Below, one piece after another: positions 9,904-22,834 of a stretch of 64,000 nucleotides of DNA; within the stretch, counting starts at the first letter, position 1; each line of letters starts with the position of its first letter. Position numbers and translations under genes: made by a program. Below the pieces are notes generated by a model, which was not told the DNA's origin, did not search any database, and saw only the letters and a list, made by a program, of their open reading frames with translations. The stretch comes from Russula earlei (taxonomy: Eukaryota > Basidiomycota > Agaricomycetes > Russulales > Russulaceae): contig JAGFNK010000086.1 in the NCBI GenBank assembly GCA_025769875.1, forward strand, positions 1 through 64,000. The letters run 5' to 3'.

Positions 9904-11991
9904 ATGGCCCACGCTTACTTCCATACATATCGGGAGCAACTCGCACAACTTTATCACGGCTATGCTCTATGGGAGCCGGCTCCTGGTGGCCTCTACGACC
10001 AAGTCCGAGTAGGTGATGTAGGTTTTATACTGCACGGTCACTTCACTCGCTTCTTCAACGCGCTTCTCCCCGCCGGCCATCCCAACCAAGGATACGATCT
10101 TCCCCGTGATTTTGTGCCGCTCAGCATGGGTCCCTTTGGCAACATTCGCATACTAACTCTCTCCCATGGGGATTACTGCTCAAACTCAGTAACGGCGATC
10201 AGAGATCCGATTGGAGATCAGATTCAAGCCGCGTAGGTGTCCAGCTCCAAGACACGTTCATACTCCTGCTGACCCATCGCGCCACCCCAGCTCGCCAGAT
10301 GATGTTCCGAATGCTTCATTTAAATGTAGAAGGGGCAAGGGCGCATTTCTGTCTCTTCCCTTCAACGCGCATCGCGAGGACGCCATCCGCACTAAAGTCT
10401 TCGAGACGTATATCCGCAGATACTGCGACAGTTGGCTGGAGGTCGCTCATCTGGGAGGCTACGACGTCAAGTTGGAAGACATCATCTTTGTCACTGGCTG
10501 TGACCTCACGTCATCCTGGGCGATGGCCGCATTCACGAATCCTCCATGGGATGCCGAAATGTCACTCTCCGTCCAACCTATCGGAGCAGCAAGTGCCAGA
10601 TTCCAATGGGCGGCTCCGAGTCAACCCCATAACAATGAGTCACATCAGGTTTGTACGAGAGAAGTGACGACCTTGCATGCGTTAACTCCGAAACATAGAA
10701 CGCGTCACGTACACACTGCGTCTTCATCAGGGGTTTCCGGGCCAAGCGCATTCTTAATTTCATAAAGAAAACGAAGGCGTTCGCGGAACACCTTCCCGAC
10801 AATCCAGACAATGAACCTGAATCATCGATTGAGCTCGTCAGAGAGCCAGATGAACCCGAGGTGGGGACGTCGTTTTCTCGACGCGGTGGCTGGAATTGAT
10901 GATTTTGCAGTACCGTGACCCACTTATTGGGGTCTTGGATTATCTGGCCGAAGTAAGTTCGGGTTTTCTGTGTCTGACCTCTCCTCCCATTCTCCCAGCA
11001 ATCACCGGACCAGGAATTAGCCATCGCGCATGAATATGATCTCGGTAAGATCGAAGGGTTGGTGGGTAGAGAGATGAACCTTTGGCGGATGTGTCGTAGT
11101 TGACTCTCCTCGACAGGAGGTACTGACAGCGGACGCAGTAGAAAACTTCTTGCGTCAGAATGAGTTTCCCGTTCAGGTTGACAAAGGCGGTACGCGTCCG
11201 AGACCGTCAGTCTAAGGCTTGTTGTGGCTGATTCGTCCTATATCAGTCGCCTTGCTAGGGGATGAAGACGAAGAAGTGGTACCCGAAGACGTGAAAATGA
11301 CGTTTCATGCGCACGCCGAACTCGGTGTACGTTCTTAACACAGTCAGACGAACAGTCGGCCGATTGACTTGAATCAAGGACGATCCGATCCCTCTCATCA
11401 TTCACCCGGCCCTCATGAAGTATTTGCTTAAATTCGATATCACCACTCAAACTGTAAATCATGATCTCGGACTCCCTCCGGAAGACTTGCAATCCCCCGC
11501 CGTTCATCCCCCTATGTATGTCCTGATGCTCGAAAACGAGCAGGGGTACCCACAAAACATCGAAGTTCGCGCGTCAGACAGGGGATCAAGCGTCGGTATC
11601 ACCGTTGAGGACGTATTGAATACGATTGGCAACGACCTACGGAAGTCATCCAGTCAGCGTGAGTGGGCTGAACTGAACGAGGACATACGCAGAGAAGTCG
11701 AAGACGCGTTTGAAGACCGGGCAAGGACGGAGGAAGATAGGAGTGGTGGCCTTCGCAAGATAGACTATTTACGTGGCAGGAACCGACTACAAATCTTCTC
11801 AAGGCATACGCTTCCTGAGGACGAGGAAATTTCGCAAGCTCTACCTTCTGCTCGCGCTTTGTGAGTCATGTGATATCTCTTGCTTGTCGTCTACCTACAC
11901 TCATGGCTTCCGCAGGGACAATTTAAGTGTTGCTGGTCCATCTAGCCTCACCACTGCGAGGTCGCCTGATAGAGGAAGAACAAGGGCCTGA
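9904..11991 (+). CDS. Uncharacterised Agaricomycete protein joined to a DUF6699 domain
   Basis: The start at 9904 lies in a strong context (ACCATGG). The first exon (AYFHTYREQLAQLYHGYALWEPAPGG split over the motif, then VGDVGFI and PRDFVPLSMGPFGNI) and the next (RGKGAFLSLPFNAHRED, DIIFVTGCDLTSSWAMA) belong to a mushroom-wide family of unknown function. Splicing continues through SPDQELAIAHEYDL and VKMTFHAHAELG. At 11330-11381 a 52-bp GT-AG intron leads straight into IIHPALMKYLLKFDI, AVHPPMYVLML and GLRKIDYLRGRNRL, the DUF6699 pattern, and then a last exon ending at 11991. Because IIHPAL, the conserved DUF6699 opening, lies upstream of any Met, a single fused product is favoured. The alternative is two genes, the first ending at the stop at 11338. 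Function unknown. Confidence 0.62.
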
Positions 11992-12320
11992 TTTGTGATA
12001 GAGATTTATAGCCATGGCCATATCCATCTGCACTCGCTGCTTTGCCATGGGCGCCAGTTAGGATGCTCGATTGTGATCTTATGTATTCGTCCGGATGCAG
12101 TGAGCGGGCTGTATCGATATTATTAGATGTTCAGAAATATCCCAGGGCTCTCAAGAGAGGAATGTCGATACTGTAATTTGGTTCCGCCCGGTTGAGAACA
12201 TGAAAGAGCGTTGCATTTTCACCTCCCCTTTCTTTCCTTTGTGGAAACTGGTTTGCGGTCGTTAATTCGCCTTTTTTCCCAAGCGAAATAGCCCAACATC
12301 GTGGGTCAAAGTGTATCATA
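11992..12320. other. Intergenic spacer with divergent or terminator sequence
   Basis: A roughly 330-bp gap between two plus-strand genes. It should contain the 3' end of the DUF6699 gene and the promoter of the SDS23 homologue. No further feature was recognised. Confidence 0.4.
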
Positions 12321-14252
12321 ATGGCCTCGCCTCCTAGCAAACGCATGTCTGTATCGAGCCTCCACAGCCAACGTAGCGCCAGCCCGGCTAGCATTCGATT
12401 TGCCTCAGCACCGAACGCAGAAACTGAAGAATGGCTCCAGGTTTGGGAAAGCACGACCGCTCAGTGTGCGTGGATCAGCTCGATCTCGCTTCGCCGTGTC
12501 CCAAAACTGACATAACCGCCAACCGACCTCATCCCGACCGACCAGCCTTGATCGGATGCCCGGTAGTCGCAGTCGAGGGTGAGATCGCGGTGGAAGAAGC
12601 TTGCGACGTGAATCTATAGTCCATTCGTCTTGCGCTGTGCGTACCCGCCGAGCTGATCCTGGAGGCACACTGGCAGCTCCTGCTCTCCAAAGGCGCCTCA
12701 TGCCTCGCCGTCACATCCACCGATAACGCGCCGGGGGCGGCGCACTACTCTGGCCTGTTTGACGTGAGCACTGCTCGCCACAAATCGATGTGAGAAAACT
12801 GACGGCGCAGACGCAGTTCGCCGACGTGAACGCGTTCCTGACCTTTGCCGCAACGCAACACACGTATACTCCGGAGCACTTGCAAGGGAATCCGCGCGTC
12901 GCCCAAATCCTCGAGGCCGCCAAAGCGGGCCACGTTCCGGTGCGGCTCGTGAGCAGTGCGTTTCCTCATATCGCTCTCTTCACTTCACTGGCGCGGGCGA
13001 TCATGTGCCGTTGTTGGTAACGCCTCGCCCTCCATCTAGATCTTTCCGACAAGAATCCCTTCGTAGAGCTTCCGCACGATGCGTCCGTCATCGCGCTCCT
13101 CGGTGTCTTTTCCTCTGGTTTGCACCGCGGTACGTCCTCGCCGTTTCGTGGTTCGGCATCCTCGACCGACCTACCGTCTCCCCAGTGTTCGTCAAGTCGC
13201 CCGCCGGATCTTCAGAGTCGCACCTGGGCATGATCTCTGATCGTCGCCTCCTCGCGTACTTCAGTACCTTTGCCCGCTCGTCGAACGGCGCAGCGCCACC
13301 GCTACCTTCGATCCAGCCGTCTTCGTCGTTCTTTCGCTACGTCTCCAATCCGCTGAGCTCGCTGCCTCTCCCGTCGTTGCATCTCCATTCGGACGTCGTT
13401 GCAGCACATTCAGGCAATAACGTGCTAGACGCAATGCGGATGATGAGTGATCTGGGAGTCAGTAGCGTCGCGGTGTTGGAGGAGGAGAGTGGAAATTTGT
13501 TGAGCGCGGTCAGCATCACAGATATCGGACAGGTCATTCCAGATCACTTCGTCTTCTCTTGGAGGTTGACAGCGGATCTATACTCGTAGACGGTCGTACC
13601 GTCACAGAGCAACCAAATTTTGACAATGCCTATTAAGCAACTTGTTTCACAGATCAAGGTTCTTAACACACTTCCTCCACATTTGGGTCCCTGAGACTAC
13701 CACTTTTCAGATGCCTCATGGATGGACAGACGGGGCTGATAGATTTCCAGGTTTTACTTTTCCCTCCAGGGCTCATTAAATCCTCTCACGCTGTCGCACA
13801 GTGTATAGTGTCTTTCCGTCCTCTACGTTGGCCTATACGATCCAAAAGTTACTTACTAGTGCGTACATCAACCTTTCACGCGTTGGTCACTATTCGAGTC
13901 TTCTGAACTCTAGCGAACTCCCATCGCGTTTTCGTGATCTCTGAGACACCTGGCTCTGCATCCCCATCTACAGTTGTCCGTGGAAACTTATCCGGCGTCG
14001 TCTCCATCGTTGACAGTAAGCGGTTCCAAGTTTTCTCGGTTCGAGTACCATTTTGTTGAGTCAGGAGTGACAGTCCTCTCCCTCTTTGCCCGCATCGCTA
14101 ACATCCCCGATGTGGATCCGGGGAGAATGCAGCGCCATAGGCGCGCGTCTTCAGCTTCAAGCCAAGGATCTGCGTCCGGTAACTTGGCAAACCTTGCACG
14201 CAGCACATCCAGCGGAAGTATCAGACGAGCCAGCGGACCAAGGGTGGCCTGA
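12321..14252 (+). CDS. sds23: CBS-domain protein, SDS23/SDS24 homologue
   Basis: SDS23/Moc1-type proteins are cytosolic and nuclear CBS-repeat proteins that bind adenine nucleotides and inhibit PP2A-type phosphatases in nutrient-dependent cell-cycle control. The ATG at 12321 opens a Ser-rich disordered start (SPPSKRMSVSSLHSQ). Exons then carry LIGCPVVAVEGEIAVEEACD, ASCLAVTSTD, FADVNAFLTFAATQHTYTPE, PHDASVIALLGVFSSGLHR, MMSDLGVSSVAVLEEESGNL with AVSITDIGQ, the piece VFPSSTLAYTIQKLL, and finally SLFARIANIPDVDPGRM with a Ser-rich tail ending at 14252. This matches the four-CBS layout of the family in order. Several introns interrupt it, and the boundary near 12437-12540 (end of the first exon) is uncertain. 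No lesion is obvious. Confidence 0.8.
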
Positions 14253-14427
14253 GACGAGCGACAATCACGAAAATTCGGTTGTATATCGTAAAGTTGTTCT
14301 GGGTGCTGGTATTCTATGTTGTATCATGCGCCTCAAGTTAAATGGCTGTCGCTTAGTGAGAAGTAATTTGATTTTGTGATCTTATCACCGGCGGACGTAA
14401 AAACTTCCTCCTCAGCCGGGTCCCCCC

Positions 14428-16390
14428 ATGGCTGTTCCACAAAATTCTCTTGGTGGTTCCATCCCTGCATTCACAGAGCATGCCGTCTCTGTCTCTCTCC
14501 CTAAGTGGATGGATAATGTTGGATACGAAGAAGGCGACGCGCGGGTGGTAGATGTCATGCAGACAGGATATCCACGCTTTTTCATACACCTGAACATCAG
14601 GAAGGTGAGGAACAGTTCTTGTCATGACCATGCGGGTGCCAGGGATTGCATCACGTTTCTCGATTCGTTTCCTGTTACTCATGGTCCATGTAGCTCTCCG
14701 CCATTTTGGAACAGAAATTCTGCACACAAAGCGAGAGCTCCTTGCTCTTCCCCTCCCGCAAATCGGCCGAAGCATGTCGCGCATTCCTAGGGGCGCGCGA
14801 CGTCTCGGCTCGCGTCGTGCAGCACTGCATCTCGGGGAGCCTCTGCATCTTCCTCGTTCTCTTCCCCGAGCGCAAGTTCAGCACCGCCAAGCAGTTCTGG
14901 CAGCACACCGGTCTCGGGGTCTCGAGCCGACTCGCCACGCACATCCTCGCCACGCTCGCATCGGCCTCGTCGCCCCCTCCCACCCCCACGCATCGCAAAT
15001 CCATGTCACATCGCCATTACGCCTCCAAGCACGCGCACCAGCCTTCGAACGGAGCACAGCCGCTAGAAGCGGACCAAGCCGTATACCTCGAGGAGCGCTA
15101 CGGACGCAACCTCGACGTCGCCGCCGCGAAACAGGCGAAGCGCGCTCTGCGTCGCCGCATCGCCGGTGTGCTCGTGCGCGACGAGAGCGCTGTGGACGGC
15201 GAGGTCGAGCTTGCGCGGAGCATGCGGGGCGTCGCGGTCACCGAGGACGACGTGTACCTCTTTCCGACCGGCATGAGCGCCATTTGGTCTGCCCATCAAG
15301 TTATCCTGGATGTTCGGGTCGCAAAAAAGAGCGTTTGCTTCGGGTTGCGTTCACATTGACTGCGTCGTCGAATTTGTCACTGAGCCCCCCCCCGCGCTTT
15401 TTAATCTAGCTTCCCTTACATCGATACTCTCAAGGTTCTAGAGAAGTGGGGCCCTGGGTGTTACTTCTTGGGCCTGGGCTTAGACTCTTCCATCGACGAG
15501 CTAGAGGCAATTCTGGAAGCAGAACGAGCACAAAGTCCCCATGAGCCCCCCATTCTCGCCCTCTTCACGGAGTTTCCTTCGAACCCCCTCCTCCGCTCAC
15601 CAGACCTCGAGCGCCTGCGAAGTCTTGCCGACAAGTACGACTTCCTGATTGTTGTAGATGACAGCATCGGCAACTTTGTCAACGTCGAAACTCTGCCATT
15701 TGCGGACATGGTAGCAACAAGCTTGACAAAGATCTTCAGTGGAGACTCCAATGTCATGGGCGGGAGGTGGGCAGTATAGTGTTTCCCCCGTGCTTCCTTT
15801 GACCTCAAACCGTTCGCAGCCTCGTTTTGAACCCTTCACGGAAACATTATGCTGCGCTAAAGGAGCGACTGCTCACAAGATACGAAGACACCTACTACGA
15901 CGAAGACGCTATCTTCATGGAACGCAACTCTCGCAATTTCTCCCAGCGTGCGGTCCAAATCGACGCCAACGCTGAGCGCGTATGCGACTTCCTGCACGCG
16001 GCCTCGCAAGAGCCATCCTCGCCCATCACCGAGGTCTTCTACCCCAAGTGGCAAACCGCCAACCACTACGCCGCACGCCGCTTACAGGGCGGCGGTTTCG
16101 GCGGACTCTTCTCGCTCGCGTTCGCGGGCAGTGCGCCAGCCGAGGCATTCTACGACGAGCTCGCGTGCGCCAAGGGCCCTAGCCTCGGTACCAACTTCAC
16201 TCTCGCGTGCCCGTACACGATCCTCGCCCACTACACCGAGCTCGACTGGGCGGCGCAATACGGCGTGCCTAGGTCTCTCGTCCGCGTTAGCATCGGGCTG
16301 GAGGACGCGACCTGGCTGCACACGGTGTTCGCCGACGCACTGAAGGCGGCCGAAGACGCACATCGCGTTGAGTCGAATGCGGGAGCATAA
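14428..16390 (+). CDS. Cystathionine gamma-synthase (fungal type)
   Basis: A PLP-dependent enzyme of the Cys/Met metabolism family that joins an O-acyl-homoserine and cysteine to give cystathionine in transsulfuration and methionine synthesis; cytosolic. The ATG at 14428 gives [26 protein letters not shown] and TGYPRFFIH, the typical fungal N-terminus. Next come [38 protein letters not shown], the aspartate strand [14 protein letters not shown], and the Schiff-base lysine in [18 protein letters not shown] (about 15710-15760). The C-terminal domain ends with [21 protein letters not shown], and the stop is at 16390. Introns lie near 14604-14692, 15345-15408 and 15768-15820. It is intact and full length for the STR2/met-7-type fungal enzymes. 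Confidence 0.85.
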
Positions 16391-18002
16391 ACGACAATTG
16401 CACTTCGTTTTTGTGCACGCGAAGCTAAGAACGTCCATCCAACTGGGCGTTTTTATGCCTTCTGTATCGATCGCCTCATCCAACTGAGCCGAATCACGTC
16501 ACGAGCTCATCCAACTGGGTGTGTATGGCAAGGAAGTTCAAAGGGGGAGAAGGTTCGTCCTAGACACGTCGTGGTAGACCGTGGAACGTCCAATGTAATT
16601 TCAAAGGGATCATCGATGTGTGCCCATCTGTACAATCTCAGATCCCAGCCCTATGAATTTTCTGGGTGTATCCTCGTTCAACATCAAAGAAAGCCACCAA
16701 GCAATACATATCAGTCCGATGAAACGATGTTAGTCTCACTCACTCCGAGAGACTAATACGAGGATGAACATCGAAAGCACGGAAGGAGAACTCAAAATCG
16801 CGACGGACTCACCAAATAGCTGGTCGTAAGGAGGAAATGAAATACCTCACAAGGAGGAAGGGCGGGAAAAATTAGACAGTGCAGCAGACCCAGAGTAGTC
16901 TGAATCGAGTTTCACGCCTTCCCTGAGGGAAGTAATGCGCGAGCCGCAAATTGGACTTAAGGGCGGAACACAAATGCCAACCCTCGTAACCCTCACCCCT
17001 CATACACCAGATTCCCGCATGACAGTCAACTCTGGGCGGTAAAACCAGAGTCCCCCTAGAGGTGACCATATGGGGCATGCCCCTTGAGCGACATGTGTAT
17101 CGTTCAAACTGGTAAATGCACTTGGCCATGTGCCTATTGCTTGGACGTCCGCACATGCCGATCGCCCAGTGGGAGTACTCCACAAGCAACACCATGGTTG
17201 CCCGTCCTCCGGGGTTCCAGGCTGCCAATATCAGGAGCTGCAGAGATGACCGCTAACCCTGCCCAACCGAATCGGATGGAAGGTGCGATAGGGTGATGGT
17301 GGGGTTACGCAGGACGGTATGGTGGACCGCCCGAGCTCCGCAACAAATCTCAAGGCCTCCAACAGCACCCTCCCCTCCTGCAAAGCACCAGACACAAAGT
17401 CCAGATACCAAACAGAAGGATCTCTGGGAACAACACTGGGGAGGATCAATTCCTTGTTTGTTGCTCGACCATTACAGGTTGGACCCTGCTAGAGCCGATT
17501 GAAGGAGCCTCGAAGACTCAGACCTTAGCCCGCTCGCGAAGAAGAGAGGGAGACGCCTCTCGTGCGTAGCGAGCCATGCGGCCTTGGACCTGCTGGTGAT
17601 GAAGAAAAAAAAAAAAAGACAAACACGAGCCATAAAGCCCTGCCGTATGTAATATTCCCATCACGTGCGACGCAAGTTTCGACCGTGCTAATTACAAGAT
17701 GATTCATATGTGTCCCAATACGAGTCAGCTGGCGGGGAAAAATTACTCAACTTGGGCCGCTACCGGCTTCAAAGCGTCTAGTAAGAGAGGAGACGTCGGG
17801 ACGATCTTTGTGGGCCTCTTGTTCTCGCCACGTGAGGGACGCGCTATGTTTCTTTGGCCCTGTTTGGTGTCCTCATTAGCGAGCGCGAGGCGGCCTTTCA
17901 CTTGAGGTTGAACGTCAACATCAACATCAACCCTGCTGCCATCCAACCAAAGGGCGCGAAAATCCGGATCTTATTTCTCAACCTTTTTCTACTCCTGATC
18001 AT
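16391..18002. other. Intergenic region, no gene recognised
   Basis: About 1.6 kb without a convincing exon. Three near copies of the word CATCCAACTGRG occur at about 16436, 16478 and 16507, just after the cystathionine gamma-synthase stop. An A13 tract lies near 17605. Frames on both strands (for example 16872-17228 minus) lack family motifs and show no splice support. Confidence 0.4.
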
Positions 18003-19373
18003 AATGCCACGCGACAGCAGCATCTCTATCAACGAACGAAGTAAAACGTACGAGGCACTTGTCAAGTCCTTGTTCACAAATATATCACACGCCATCGAAC
18101 CTGAAATACCGCCCCGCCCGCAAAGCCGTATTGGATTTCGAGTGAACAAGCCGTCATCCAAATTAGGAACCGCCCTCAACAGGATAAACCCCTGTCTCAT
18201 GTCAACACTCCTGGTGCTGACTCGGACGAAGATACCCCGGACTCGGAGACCTCAGACGAATGGTCTACTGACTCGGATACGAGCGACACCACATTATCTA
18301 ACGACCTCCGCCCTTGCTCTGCTGTTCCCCTCACTTCCTCTCCCATCCTAGTTCCAGATGCATTCCCGGAACGAGACCTCCCTAATCTCACTATTCAAAC
18401 AGATTTGTCCATGCACCCACCTTCTTCACTACGCCCCATGTTCCCGAACCACGGCCTCTCGCGTAGCGCGCTTCAGCATCAAAAATGGCTGTGGAACACG
18501 CGGTACGACGAATGGATGCAGTGGCGCATGGAGGTTGAAACAGCCGAGGCAGAAATAGGACTGTACGGCGGAATTTCGAGCACCGCCGCTAATGACATAC
18601 CACCGACGAGATGCTCCCGCGCATCATCGCCCATGCCGCCAGAAACTGAGCATCCCCAAGTCGGCAAGAAGGCGGAACTTAACGAGAAAATATTCCCTCG
18701 AACCGGAGATATCATGGCACTGCATGACCCCCAGGTGGCACGGCTGGACCAGACATTTTGCAACTATCCTCTTTGGACGATCCAGAAGGTCCTCTTTGCC
18801 TGCAGTATGGACACTGCCGCGCGCGGAAGGCACCTGACCCGAAAGGTTGACAGCCATGGCGATAGCCAAGACACCGATGCACCACCTTCTACGATGGAAG
18901 GTGTCCGTGATGAAGAGCACGCGCTAGTTCCAAACGGCCTGCCCTTGTCTAAAGGTGATAACATTCCTTGGTTGACGAAGCTTAGCTGGGAGACGAACTG
19001 GCACTCTCGCTGGGAGGTCCTCACTGCTCTCGTTAGGACGACTGAGCAGGAAGTCAGAGCACAAGGGCTAACCTCGATTCCAGCGACGGTCACAACTCCC
19101 ATCGGGCTTCCCGTAGTGGCCAGAAGCCTTGCAGATGTCGTCGAGAGCTCAAATACCCCAGTATGTCGGCGTTTCTTCTTCACCGCCCCGGATGAATCAG
19201 GGGGGAGCGACGATAGTGAGAGCGATGACGATGAAGAGGATGACTACGGAGAAATTGTCCTTAATCCGCGGTTCGGGATGCAGAGGACCTTGACAGAAGA
19301 ACGGCGTTTACGGCGTCCATTCATGCGCCCTCAGTTACTGCCCATTGATACACGAAGCGAAATCAAGGAGTAA
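18003..19373 (+). CDS. Hypothetical acidic protein of unknown function
   Basis: I do not recognise this family. An ATG at 18003 (MPRDSSISINERSKTYEAL) reads to about 18143, where a short GT-AG intron ending CAACAG joins in frame to a Ser/Thr/Asp-rich exon (ADSDEDTPDSETSDEWSTDS). That exon runs on to the stop at 19373. The middle is Trp-rich (KWLWNTRYDEWMQWRMEVE and later WLTKLSWETNWHSRWEVL). Near the C-terminus there is a highly acidic run (SDDSESDDDEEDDYGE) followed by basic residues. No signal peptide or membrane span is visible. A GTAAGT overlaps the stop codon, so a short extra 3' exon is possible. The product is about 440 residues. It looks like a disordered nuclear or cytosolic protein, but no role is claimed. 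Confidence 0.6.
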
Positions 19374-21529
19374 GTTGGGTTCCTGATCATAACATTACAA
19401 GTAGAGCACTTATGCCCACACGCTAATTGCGCGTATTGTACGAATGACTACCCTTATGATAATAGCACTCCGGAGTTTTGTAGCACACTACTTATACTGT
19501 TAATCGATTTGTATCTCAGAAGGCTTTCTTATCTCTTCTGGCTCTCCAGATGTTATCCTTGCGATGCACACTGCCAAGCTAGAAACTTGATGCGGTATGG
19601 CATGAACGATGAGAACGATGAGCCGAACGGGGTTACTGCGCGCCGCGCCGACCGCCACATCACCAACGCCCCTGATATATATCCGGCTCGCCCACAGCGC
19701 AATTTGTCAAGAAGCGTGCCTCCAGTATGGGAAAATCAGAGATGGATAATAAACGGTGGACGTGCTAGAGCATTTCACGAACCGAAAGCCGGGAAACGCC
19801 CTAAAGATGAACTTTTCGTACGTGAAACGTGGCGTTTATATCCTCCATAAACAAAAAGATGATCGTGGAGAATCAAAAACAGGCATAGCGATAAAAGCAT
19901 GTCATTTATTTGGTCCCTGTCACGTAATTCAGGCGTTGTCTTCTCAAACTAAAAAGAAAGAGAACGCCAAAATGGAAGAAGTGCTCAGTATATGATACGT
20001 TAAAGCACTCAGCGGTTGTTACTCGTACCCGCACCGCAAAGCTGCGAGAACCCACTTCTCGGCGCCGGAATCTAGTCCAAGGCCTGGCGCTGCGAACGGC
20101 GCCCGGCGAAAGAAACAACAGGCCAAGGATGGCCGCCAAAGTAACGGGTATACCTATGTAGTGATACAACACTATCGGGGACCTCCCATAAGGTAAGTAC
20201 TAACTGATGGCGATAGCTGAGCTGAAACATGACACCGGCCTCGAGGCGAGCGTTCACGGCGCGTGGGTAGTCGCTATTGGACACGTAAGGCACGGCCAAG
20301 ACTAGGATGGGAAGCAGGTGTCAATCCAATACGATGCGCCCTAAAGAACCCTTTCTAGATCGAGATGACAACACAAGATTAGAGCGGATGCAGCCGATCA
20401 CGATAAGGCTAATCGAAGGGCTCATTTACTACTACAGTGACCAAAAGCTAAGTTTGGGCGCAAGGATATCAGATTACCTTTCATACCCCGAGGAGTGGCG
20501 TTTTGAACAGAAGCTGCCATGCGGACTGGCCGCAATCACGGGAACGTCTCTATGTCACAAATCAGCGAGTGCGGGTGTGCTTACAGGCTTGAAGGAAACT
20601 TGGACAAGCAATCTTTGATCAGAAGACGAGCAATCGGCAATCTATGTATTCGGCGAGGAGGTCATGAGGTTCTCCTAAAAGGTAGGGGGGGGGCACTGGA
20701 CCTCAAAGAACCGGTGGAGAATGATTAGTCATTGCAAGGCCAAGCATAAGATAGGAAGAGGTGTTTCCTGGTGCGAGACGTTGCTGGAAGAATAAATAAG
20801 ACTCTGCGGTGAAGGAAACGGCGAGGTCAAACTCTTTCAGTGAATCTGCAGACTACAGAGGAGCGCCAAGTTGAACTCAAGGACAGAGTGGGATGTTTTC
20901 AGTCGGAGAATCGAGCACGAGCACCGGTTTGAGAAGCGTCTGGTCAGGCGATTTACATTGACCATGCGATCAACCGCGTGAACTTAACGTTGTGCTACGA
21001 TACGGCGTATTCACCGAGCTGTGATAGCACGTCGGAGGGAATGGGGATGTTGCTTTCGAGGCGGGGGACGGAATTGATGAGAGACGCCGGGAGGGAAATA
21101 GCTTGGTTGGACTAGTTTGTGACTTTTTCGCACGTGCACGGGCATCACCCCATCCCTCCGAACCACATCATCGTTGCCCGCGGTCCCTCTGCTATCCCGT
21201 TTCTGGCCAAAATCTCCCCAGAAACGCACAGGATTACAGCACGCAACAAGGAGAGGCGGTTGTGAGCATCAGCACGACAGTCTTGCACGGAATTTGAGGC
21301 GGAGCACCATCCCAAACAGAGTCTGAGCGGCGACGAGATCTTGAAATCCCGAACGACCCACAGCCGAGGTACGCCGTCCTCGTTTCCTTCCCTTCACTTC
21401 TCTCTCTCATCCTCCTTGCTCTACACGAATCGCGCCTGATGTCTAGCCTATCCTCTTTGCGACCTATTCGCCTTTTCGGGTGCTACGCCACGTCAACTTG
21501 GGTCCTCGTACGCCGCTCAGGAGGGCTTC
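19374..21529. other. Intergenic region, possible gene relic on the minus strand
   Basis: No intact gene is seen. On the minus strand, 20300-19900 has two short frames (AVPYVSNSDYPRAVNARLEAG, then a hydrophobic PVTLAAILGLLFLSPGAV) that could be exons of a lost membrane protein. They have no recognised family and no start. The last 400 bp are C/T-rich and probably hold the promoter and leader of the zinc-cluster gene. Confidence 0.3.
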
Positions 21530-22834
21530 ATGAGCGGCGACCAAGCAAAGTCTACGACTTCTGGGGCTGAGCAAGTACCTCACCCTCCTGCGCTCCCTCA
21601 ATATCCTCCTCAGCCGTTTCCCGGCGCTCCTTATCCACCCCCCCCTGGTGCCTACACATGGTACTATCCCTCAACCGCGGACCCTAACGGTGATCCGGGT
21701 GCGCCACCTCCGGGACCCTTTGTGATGTTTCCCCCTCCAGGAATCATGTACGGCTATCCTCCGCCCCCTACTCCTGCACAAGGTATGTTACATATATCTT
21801 TTCGAGGGTTTGGAGCATGTTCACCATCTCTGTTCTAATCCAACACCCAAGGTTATGGAGCGTTCTCGACTCCCGCGCCTGCAGTTGTGACGCGTGCAAA
21901 GCGTAAGCAGGTCAAAATGGCGGTATGGCTCATGTCTTCCACCCGCATGTTTATCATGTTGATTGGCACTTCTTCGTTACAAGTGCACGAATTGTGCGAC
22001 GGCCTGTAAGCGTTGCGACGAGGCACGTCCCTGCCAAAGATGTCAAAAGTATGGTCTTGCGGACTCGTGTGTGGACGGTGTGCGTAAGGCCCGAAAGGTC
22101 GGGATCAAACGTGGTCCTTACAAACGTAAAAGTAAACTTTCTGCTCCTGAGACGTCTCCATACCCCGGTCAGCTTGACCCCTCCCGAACTTTACGCCTCA
22201 CTCATACTCATATTTCCTTGTAGGGTTCCCACCTAACGGCGAGGGCTCATGGGCAGCCACTTCAGATCAGACAGAGGGCGCTCCTCCCGGAGCTACGCCA
22301 GCTATTCCGCCACAGTACCTTCCTCCGGAGGGATACTGGCCATATCCATATTATCCGGCTCCCCCTGGCTATGTTCCACCACCTTCGGAGGGTCACGCGA
22401 ACGGGGATGGCGCTACGCACGGGCAACCGCCCCACCACCCTGCTTATTATCCCATCCACCCCGGTTATCCCGCAATGCCTATGTACCCTCCTCCTGGCGC
22501 GTACGGTCCCATTCCCACCTCCTCAGGCCAAGTGCCTCCCGCGCCGCCAACCGAGCCAACGGCTGGTAACCAAACGGCAACCTCAGATGATGAGCGCCCC
22601 ACGGTGGAGCGCCCGAAGAAGAAAAGACGTGCAGGTGGCGAGGACAGTACGTCAAAGTCGGGAAAGAAGTCCAAACGTGCAGCAAACCCGTCTAGTGAAG
22701 CGCCTGCAGCGGCGACGGTGACGCCCGTTGCACCTCCCTCAGAAGATTCCCCTGATGACCACGGCAGTCCCGTGGCCCATAACAGATCCGGTAGTGTTGG
22801 TGAGCCACTGCCTCCCGTCATCGCAGCAGCCTGA
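21530..22834 (+). CDS. Zn2Cys6 zinc-cluster transcription factor, proline-rich
   Basis: A nuclear DNA-binding regulator. The start at 21530 gives a Pro/Gly/Tyr-rich arm (YPPQPFPGAPYPPPPGAY). Three introns follow. Splicing 21921-21979 out yields KMACTNCATACKRCDEARPC and QRCQKYGLADSC, a perfect CX2CX6CX5CX2CX8C binuclear zinc cluster. After it comes the basic linker VRKARKVGIKRGPYKRKSK. The C-terminal half is again Pro/Tyr-rich, with a lysine-rich nuclear-localisation-like stretch (RPKKKRRAGGED, then KSGKKSKRAA) and a stop at 22834. The GLADSC-DGVRK context recalls the AcuM/ERT1 group of carbon-source regulators, but no PAS-like domain is present, so the target pathway is not assigned. No fungal-specific transcription factor middle region is visible. 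About 350 residues. Confidence 0.8.

Noticed and set aside
14675..15409. Alternative long plus and minus frames over the cystathionine gamma-synthase exon
   Set aside because: High-GC shadows. The frame at 14706-15359 alone has the family motifs.
16872..17228. 118-codon minus-strand ORF in the intergenic region after cystathionine gamma-synthase
   Set aside because: Many Cys, Trp and Arg residues, no motif, no splice partners and no promoter-like sequence.
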